Below are positions 56,332 to 64,000 of a DNA stretch of 64,000 nucleotides, one piece after another; position 1 is the stretch's first letter, and the number at the start of each line of letters is the position of its first letter. The notes beneath the pieces were generated by a model that worked only from the letters and a program-made list of their open reading frames with translations, had not been told where the DNA came from and did not search any database. Made by a program: the position numbers and the translations under genes. Source of the DNA: Pyronema omphalodes (Eukaryota > Ascomycota > Pezizomycetes > Pezizales > Pyronemataceae); assembly GCA_024516155.1 (NCBI GenBank), contig JAJJXM010000005.1, positions 806,001 through 870,000 on the forward strand. The letters run 5' to 3'.

Positions 56332-59300
56332 ATATGTATTTGTAACGCGGCAAAGCGATATACTTAGTGGTAAAATCAGTTCTATGCTGTACGAAACCCA
56401 TAACCGTGGTATGTTGCCTCAGTCGAACACAAATGGAAATTATATAAAGCTGGGGAATGCTTGAATTGCCATCTCAACTTGACAAGAACGATTCTTTCCA
56501 AAAAGACCCAGTTCGGCGAAAAGCGTGCTTTTCGACCAGAGCAGCAAAAGCTTCACTTGAACATATAACATCGCGCGGATAACTTCAATAATGTTAAAAA
56601 CCTTGGGCACCGAAAATCTCCTCAGAAGTCTCCTAACAAATGAGAGGTCATATAGCTTTTCACCGGGAGACGAGAAGTTGATTTACGTAATGGTGGTCTT
56701 CCCATCGCTCAATAGCGACGGACTACAGAGCCTATTTCACCATGAAGAATATATTCTATAGAAAGTAAATAAAGCACTCGGATAGACAGGGAAGATTGGG
56801 TGCCTACCCCCCTGCATATTCAGATTTTCTATTGCTATCGCATAAACGAAGTTTGGATTGTTCTATCTGCCCCGAGTACAGCGACTAAATTTCCTCCAAT
56901 CATGGGTGTCTCATCAGAATGTAAATGACTTTATATATAGAAAAAGAGACAAATATAAATACGTGGCTAAACAAAGAGGGTAATATAATACAAGTACTGC
57001 AATGGAGATTCTAGCCAATATGAGATGCAGAAGGAGTTTGAGACTTTGACCGTCGACACGGAGGAGGAGGGTGTGTAATGGCGCGGCATCTTGTTATGTC
57101 TTTTTTCAATTTTGTGTTTCGCAGGACCTGCTCTAGTATACCGTTACAGTCAACTACATTTTACCACGTAGGATCATCATATATAGTGTGCTTCTACAAT
57201 GACTAAAATTTCATTCACTACGCATGAGCGCATGAGAGCACTTCTAGAACCATCTACTGTACTGAACCGCGGTATTGGCGACGCAACACCGGCGTCACCG
57301 GTGTTGATTAAACTCTGATTCGCAAATATTTCTCGACTCAGGGTTTCTGCTTATGATATTCAGACAACGCTGTAGGTTTTTTACGGAGAGATTGTGAGAG
57401 TAAAATATACTGTGTTCCATAGATAACAGAACCTCAATCGTTGCAGCGTAATTAAGCCAATCGCTCCAATTCCCAAACTTTACCTGAATTTTGATCGCTG
57501 ATTGATAAGGGCGCTAGCACCCATGGCACTATTCTGTGGCGTGGACCATGCCAAATGTCACATTAGATTACGCACCAAGAAGCCGCTAATGCTGCCACTT
57601 TGAAACATGCATTCATCCAGTATTAACAAGACGATAACTTGAGTACACATTCATAAGACGAAGATTTTACGAACACATTATCGAAACCAAAGACCGAGAA
57701 CACAGTTATTACGAATAGACAAGGTGAGAAAGAGAAATCATTAATGCCCCCCCCCCCCCCCCCCCCTCCTTTTTAACGGAAAAAGGGAGTTTCATTCAAT
57801 GCAACCAGTTTTAACCGATAAAGTGAGAAGAAGGGAGAGGAATTCGTAGAGGTAAGGGATAGCTGAATCCATCTTCGTCAACATCGCCTCTCAATCCTCC
57901 TTCCCCTCATCCACCGGCTTGACGTGACACTCGTAAACTTGGTCCACACAGTTGTCATCATACGGAAGAGAATCGCAAAGCACAACCCGTATTTCAGTTT
58001 TAATTCCAACTTCAAGACAAAATTTACCAACTATATGAGATTCAATCCCGGTCAAGACTAATTCATCTTTCTCTGGATTTATTCTGTATGAAACATGGTT
58101 AATAAATCTTCAACAGTTTAACGATAATTGGCCCAAGGCCTGTGCCATCTGAATTCTGCCTGGGTTAGCCTAGCCACTTGGAAACGGCTCTGGCACTATT
58201 CCATTGTTCTTTGTATACCCAACCTCGATAACGCCACCAAGCGTGGTGCATCAATAGGTTGACCTGGTGGTTTATCTTAGAGCCTTATTCGTTCAGTAAG
58301 TTTGTTGGTGTGTACAAAATGGGAGAAATACTACATGTGATATGTATGAAGGTTATTCCCGTATCATCGTATTTCAATCGAAACAGACATCTTTCTACCC
58401 TCATTATTTTTTCGAACCACTATTATCAAGTTTAGCATTTAGCAGCGCGTATATAGTCACGGATGATTATTTAAGATTGTAACGTGACAAACTTCCGCAA
58501 ATGTTTGTTTCTTTGTTTCTTTCCTTTAATTATATGATCCGGTGTCTTTTGAGTCAATTCGGGACAAAAGAAGCCATAATACTGCCCTCATGACTAAGGC
58601 CACCTAGTGAGGCTCCCCATTTTAGCAAATTTCCAATTGGATGTTAATCGCCTTACTAAGCGTCGAATGATATAAAATAATTGTATGTTGTCACATGGCT
58701 TCGAGCTAAGCTTGCCAACCGTGCGCAGAGTTTCTTTGACTTTCCTCTCTGCCGTCATGTTTGTTTTTTCTAGAACCTACCACTCTCTATCGGTATCTCC
58801 AGTGCCTCACAAATGCAAAACCAAGAGTGTTCATTGATACACACTAGGGAAAACAGTGTAAATACTAAAAAGCGTCAAATCAGCAGCTTGAGGTCACACT
58901 CTCATGATGAGGTAGAGAAGTAGTGCACTTCATCTATATAGCAGGGTTATCGGAGATATGTTTGTATGAAGTCAAGATGTAAGTAGCGTCACTCGCTCGA
59001 AAAAAGGTGACATTCTAGTGGTTTTTACATTACAAAAGCCTTAATCAGAACTTTCAACTAATAAATTGTTTTTTTAAGATACGGCGGATAGCTGTAGTGC
59101 GAACTCCAGATAACTGCAATCGTATACCTGCTTACAAGTGGACCCTAACTATGCCCTCATAACCGTAATAAATCACTTTAATACCAAGATGGTTCTTATC
59201 TACGTAGGCTATCAGAGGATACCACTTCAATTCATTTCGCAGGCGGTTAGATTGGTATTTCTTTTGGATTTGTTCGTTTCTCCTGTTGTACGGCGGATCA

Positions 59301-60088
59301 TACGGGGAGGGGGACGTTGGGGGGCCTCAACAGGCAGCTTCGGCCATGAGGGCAGAAGTCGGGTTACCTTTGTACCACAGAGATCCTTCACTAGGCCTTA
59401 ACTAGTGTATGATTTGAATCAAGAAGTTTAATCCATAAATAACCCTCGTTCTGACCTATGAGGCAATGTTACACGGGCTAGGTTTTACCCTAACCTAGGG
59501 CATGCTCAGAGGTTCCGCGGCATGAACCATGCAGTGTATAACTGATCTACCTCAAACTGTGGCGTGACCGGGATGTCAGCCTTGAGTTGGTGGTACGGTA
59601 AGCCGAGCCGAAGACTCGAAGCTTATTTTCATAGCTCGCTGCCAAACACTCATTTTAGGGCAAATTAGGGTTATTTAGACTTCTAAATAGCTTCTTTTTG
59701 CAAAATTTCCAGCCAGAAATCAAAATAGATTTCTCCGCACATTATCATGCCGATGATACTACTTAATGTGGGGGAATTATTACGCTGTATCTTTGGAAAA
59801 GTTACACACGCTCAGCTAAAGTTCCAAGATCGATGGTAACCTAATCAACATATCGGCTGATCAGCTAGCGCCACACCCGATGCGCGCCACTCATCACAGG
59901 CAGCCGACGCGGGATGCATGCAGTACCGAGGTCTACCTCAACCGATGTAATCTCCAGGGACTTCGGCGTATCTTCAGGTCCATAAATTCCTCACACCTTC
60001 ACAAAGACAAATCAAAGCCCACCGGCTACACCACGCGTTGTCCAAAAACAGAAATTTCAGCATAGCATCACCAAACCCAGAACCGAAT
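56332..60088. other. Gene-free region between the duplication and ECI1
   Basis: 56332-57340 has no counterpart in the window. 57340-58345 matches 47265-48150 in diverged form. A long C run sits near 57747-57766. 58.7-60.1 kb holds no recognisable gene; the open stretch at 59138-59401 has no family features. Confidence 0.55.
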
Positions 60089-61059
60089 ATGGCACCCATC
60101 GAGCTCTCTGTTCAAAAGGTAAGCGTCGCCTTGTCGCGCTGGAAGCTCCATGCCACGCGCAAAGCTTCGTGAAGCTCCGCGAAGCTCTGTAAAGCTCAAG
60201 CTAACCACACAGCTCCGTCTCTTTGCAGAACATCGCTGTTATAACCCTTAACAGACCCGAAAAGCTCAATTCTTTGACAGCAGACCTCTACTATGAGCTC
60301 GGAGCTACGCTGCGAAAAGTCGCTGCGATGCCGGAGGTTTCGGTTACAATGCTAACCGGAAGCGGGCGTTACTTTTCTGCGTGAGCAGTTCTCAAAGTTT
60401 AAGATCCCAGCGTCACCCTGCTAATGCGCACCAGAGGTGCGGACGTTCAGACAACCGGTGGCGAGGTTCCCGACGGCGATGGATCAGAAGAAGCGACGAG
60501 ACGATTCTGGTATAAGCGATTTGCGGCGAACAATATCGATGTTACGCGTGCTTTCTTTACGCATCCTAAGATTCTTATTGTCGCATTAAATGGACCGGCG
60601 GTTGGATTATCCGCTGCGCTTGTCGGATTTGCTGATTTTATCTATGCTGCACCTCATACTTTTATTTTGACGCCGTTTACGTCGTTGGGATTGGTTGCTG
60701 AGGGTGGTGCGAGTTATTCGTTTATTAGACGCATGGGAATTGCGAAGGCGAATGAGGCGCTCATTCTTTCGAGAAGAATTCCTTGCGAGGAGCTCGTTCA
60801 GTGCGGTTTCGTTAATAAGGTTTTTGAGAGGGATCAGTTTCAGGAGAATGTTAGGGCATATGTGGAGGACACATTTGGCCAGCATTTGAATCATGACAGT
60901 ATGATGAAGGTTAAAAAGTTGATCAGAGAGGGATGGGAGAGAGAGGCCGAGGCGGCGAATGTACGGGAAGCTGTTGGAGGTGTTGAGCGATTCGCTCAGG
61001 GAATCCCACAGCAGGAGTTTGCAAAGTTAGCGTCAGGGCAGAAGAAGCACAAGTTGTAA
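60089..61059 (+). CDS. ECI1: Peroxisomal delta3,delta2-enoyl-CoA isomerase (crotonase fold), ECI1-like
   Basis: Shifts double bonds so unsaturated fatty acids can pass through beta-oxidation. Exons 60089-60118, 60229-60380 and 60435-61059 (GT-AG) give 268 residues, about the size of yeast Eci1 (280). Crotonase features are ITLNRPEKLNSLT, the first oxyanion-hole strand GSGRYFSAGADV, the second oxyanion segment ILIVALNGPAVGLSAALVGF ADFIYA, FTSLGLVAEGGASY carrying the Glu at the position used by these isomerases, and RMGIAKANEALILS. The C-terminal tripeptide HKL resembles a PTS1 (yeast Eci1 ends HRL), so peroxisomal location is likely. A first exon of only ten codons is supported by clean splice signals. 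Confidence 0.9.
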
Positions 61060-61727
61060 GGTGTAGATTTGTATAGATTTATTTCAGTTGCGTCCCATCA
61101 AGTGTCTTTATGTATGTATTTGCTTCTTTATTTTCTTGTGATACCAGTGTATTTATGATTCTAGATCATTGAGACATATGCAGGCCGCCGCCCCTTGCAG
61201 CACGTGACACTTTCTAGGCGGTCCGATCCGAATGTCAAGAAGCATGACTCTACCAAAGTGAATCATGCAACATTCCATAATTCTTCCCGATTAGTCCGCG
61301 GGGAGGGCACTTTCATAACAAAACCGGAATTTAAATTTCGTGCAGCTCGTTAACTTCCGAATCTAAGGCAGCGAGTCGCCTAGAACCTACACCTTCTCCC
61401 ACCGCCTTCCATGATCCATCTTTGACGGCTGGGGCCTGCAAATTACTACTTTCGTTGTCTAATGAGCTCTTTTGCTGAATAGAAATCATCAGTTTTCTCC
61501 TTCAAGTCTCTCGTTCACCTTGTTCACCTTGTTCAGTTTACTACATTCTCATCAAACAACCGGGGTTGCCGCAAACCTCTTTATCCTTCCTGCGGGACAT
61601 CCTGCTCTTTCTTCTCCATCCGGCCCTATCGTCCGTCTTTGTCGTAAAAACATTTCAATCATTCTACTTCTAGTATTAGACCTCGACATCATCTCAAGAT
61701 AACGTTACAAGGTCAACCATTTCGAAA
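61060..61727. other. Intergenic downstream of ECI1
   Basis: 3' flank of ECI1, then C/T-rich sequence leading to the next ORF. No gene recognised. Confidence 0.5.
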
Positions 61728-62336
61728 ATGGACACCTCACTCTCACCCTCCTCCGCCAACACCGATACCTCTAGCGGCACCAGCACCGCTTCATCTTCGA
61801 CCACCTCATCTTCTTATTCTTCAGATGGTCAATTCTCAAATCCTACAGGTATTATCGCACAATCCGGCGATTATTGTCCTCCGCCTCCTCCATCTCCCGT
61901 CGACGACTCCGAAGGCGAGCATCCCGATCCTGAGCTGGACCGACAATTAGCCATCGCAATTGCCCACATCTACACACCAACCCGATCCTCCACATCAGCC
62001 TCTAAATCATCTCAATGCTCCACCAATGAGTCCGGACAATCTGATTGCTCATCGCAACAGCGATCAAGAATGAACCTCTGCAACCATTCCTAAGTTGCGC
62101 GTATTTATACTGATGAGGCGAGATGTTATCATTGCAAAAAAGCACACTTTTTCGGTTGGGTTTATAGATGTCGCGGCTGTGGGTACAGGGTCTGTCATAA
62201 TTGTAGACCCAAGTTTATCGAAAGAAGTTGGGACTCCATTGGGGGACTGATTAGGGTGGAGGTATCGGAGGGGGTGGCGGGTGTAGATGGGGGGTCTTGG
62301 CCGGGATGGGGATTGATTATGCAGGGCTGGGAATAA
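61728..62336 (+). pseudogene. Cys-rich zinc-binding ORF interrupted by one in-frame TAA
   Basis: One reading frame runs from ATG 61728 to TAA 62334-62336, with a single internal TAA at 62091-62093. Before the stop come 121 codons that are Ser/Thr-rich, with a PPPPPSP run and DPELDRQLAIAIAHIYTPT. After it the same frame reads VARIYTDEARCYHCKKAHFF followed by CRGCGYRVCHNC, a CxxC-x11-CxxC-x4-CxxC pattern of a treble-clef/RING-like zinc site, then RPKFIERSWDSIGGLIRVEV. I found no canonical intron that removes only the stop. A larger intron from GTATTATC at about 61850 to the AAG before TTGCGCG would do so but discards coding-like sequence. Pseudogene, unusual splicing, readthrough or an assembly error are all possible. 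Confidence 0.45.
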
Positions 62337-64000
62337 GAGAAGGATGTCGCGCAGGTAAAACATTTGAAGGAGCAGGAGATGGGTGGGGCGCAGTGAACGG
62401 GACCCAGATGGTCGGAGTCGGTGGCGGTGGCGTTGGTAAGAATGGCGTTTTTCTTTGTCTTCCTTTTACTTACGACTAATCTTCCTTTTTGGCATTTTGA
62501 TTGTTTCAGTTACTTGGCGTATGATGACGTTTTTTCTCCTTAAAGATTACTTGTTATTAAACTTCTTTTACTTTGCTTGGTTTGGCTTTTGTTTTTGTTT
62601 ATTTTGTCAGCGGCATTTGCCACTTTGTTCTTAATCCTTTTTTTTTTCTGACAGCGAGAAGAAAGGAAAGGTTACACGACAGCAGGAAAAACAAGACAGA
62701 TGATCTGATCTGTCTTTGATAGCTTGAGGGGGGGGGGGGGGGGGGGGGGTTATACGTATCTTTAAGTAAAAGATACAAAAAAGGAAGTGAGAAACAGGCA
62801 GGGACAGGCCATGAAAAGCTTTGTATATCAAAACCCCGTCGATTGGGAAAAAGATACCTTGATTATGTTACTCTACTTGTTACTTCTTCCCGAGTTTGAT
62901 AAAATACAAGTTAGTTACTTAAATCTGTGTGTATATTCAAACATTGATGTGTGTAATATGACCTCTGCATATGCATCTGTGTCCCGGAACCGTTAAAAGT
63001 ATAGAAGGCATGGCAGGCAGCACACCTTTTCATGGAATTTAATTAACCACCCGGTGAAGATTTAAACTTAAAGATGAACCTACGAATACCGCATGATGAA
63101 TCCTTTATCCACAACAATCACTTCTTTATCGGAATCTTCGACCTGGTGATCTTATGATCTACAAATTTTGCCTCGGGTTGCTAAAAATAGTGACGGGATT
63201 CCTATATATAAGGCTTCCGTTGACATCCGTAGATACACCGGAGATACCATCCACGTGGTAGAGATATGCTTCGGTACTACATAATATTTTATTTCATCCC
63301 TTCCGAGTCCTGACCTGTCACAAGATACTCTGATAGACGTTTTAATACCCAGTGGACTTTAAATGCGAGAAGACGTGGATGATGTGTGCAGTATTCATGG
63401 GTGCATAGGTATACTGATATTTAATGTCGATACGTATTACGAGGTATCGGATATTTGGGATGGATCAATAGACGTAGGTATGTACCTACATTATGTGCAC
63501 GGTGCAATGGCTGCTGAGAATCTAGGGCCGTTCGGAACCCAGCGGCTGTGAAGTCTGGCCGTAATTAGCGCGCCTAGGTCGGTTGTGTGGAAACCGGGTT
63601 TTGGTGACTGAGCTAGTCATCACCGCTGATGACTAGCATATAAAGGTTTATTTATTTATTTCTTTATTAATCATATGCCGACCGAGTCCTAAAAGACCTA
63701 TGCGGGACAAACGAAAAGCCGAATCCTGTCCTCGTCGCCGGAACAACTTAATGAGGTCCCCAAATCTCCTGCTTCTCGTGTACAGATAAATTTAGCTTGA
63801 ACCCTTTAATGTTGAGGACCCCGAGTGACTCAGAATGAGAATTATTACTAGGCCGCTTATTTCTTGGACATTGAATTAGGACAACTTCAATTGTTGATAT
63901 GCAAACTTTTGGCTCCTTTCAAATTCTTTTCTGCTTCTTGGAATTTACAGCATACCTACATCGCACGCAATACCACTTGGTGCACCATATCGATTTCGCG
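62337..64000. other. Terminal gene-free region
   Basis: AT-rich, no recognisable gene. It includes a G run of about 22 nt near 62727-62749 and a TTTATTTATT run near 63648-63660. Short open stretches near 62787 and 63363 have no family features. Confidence 0.5.
62727..62749. repeat. Poly-G tract
   Basis: An uninterrupted run of about 22 G residues. A length error or polymorphism is likely at such a site. Confidence 0.9.

Noticed and set aside
59479..59499. CTAGGTT...AACCTAG palindrome
   Set aside because: A 7-bp stem with a 7-nt spacer is common by chance, and nothing else nearby suggests a functional hairpin.
1..64000. tRNA, rRNA and CRISPR features
   Set aside because: I looked for tRNA B-box-like sequences and regular direct repeats with spacers and found no convincing case. 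A dedicated tRNA scan would be needed to exclude tRNAs fully.

Overview
The window looks like nuclear DNA of a filamentous ascomycete (Pezizomycotina). Protein genes are split by short GT-AG introns, mostly about 40-120 nt, with CTAAC/CTGAC-like branch sites. The gene set is typically fungal: AVT1, MOD5, HIS6, COQ8, PPT1, SEA4/MIO and ECI1 homologues, an Atg43/DUF1770-like protein, Hsp30-type small heat shock proteins and ankyrin-CorA-like giants. The genus cannot be told from the sequence. No tRNA, rRNA, CRISPR or intact transposase gene was recognised.

Layout. 0.3-2.3 kb (-): vacuolar amino-acid transporter. 2.4-7.8 kb: gene-free and rich in simple repeats. 7.8-9.9 kb (+): tRNA isopentenyltransferase with two in-frame start codons. 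9.9-13.2 kb: a second repeat-rich desert with a long 9-bp minisatellite. 13.2-23.0 kb (-): four intronless small heat shock protein genes in a head-to-tail array. They share promoter boxes, and an orphan flank copy lies among them together with a ~450-bp inverted-repeat element. 23.8-33.3 kb: housekeeping block with HIS6 (-), a promethin/LDO-like membrane protein (+), COQ8 (+), PPT1 phosphatase (+) and an Atg43-like protein (-). 34.2-35.3 kb (+): a fifth, diverged heat shock paralogue. 36.0-40.1 kb (+): a small unknown ORF and SEA4/MIO.

41.2-58.7 kb is an old segmental tandem duplication. Each unit carries a ~5-kb minus-strand gene for a ~1,370-residue protein with a long disordered N-terminus, ankyrin repeats and a CorA-like two-helix membrane domain. 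Copy B (49.3-54.2 kb) can be modelled intact in 13 exons. Copy A (41.2-46.2 kb) appears to have a 1-nt frameshift. The upstream flank of B is interrupted by about 1.8 kb of extra sequence that holds a ~605-bp TA-flanked inverted-repeat element. 60.1-61.1 kb (+): peroxisomal enoyl-CoA isomerase. 61.7-62.3 kb (+): Cys-rich zinc-binding ORF interrupted by one in-frame TAA. 62.3-64.0 kb: no gene seen.

Most genes are unrelated housekeeping functions. The two places where neighbours clearly belong together are the heat shock array (repeated duplication with retained heat-shock elements) and the ankyrin-CorA duplication; these are the most dynamic parts of the window.
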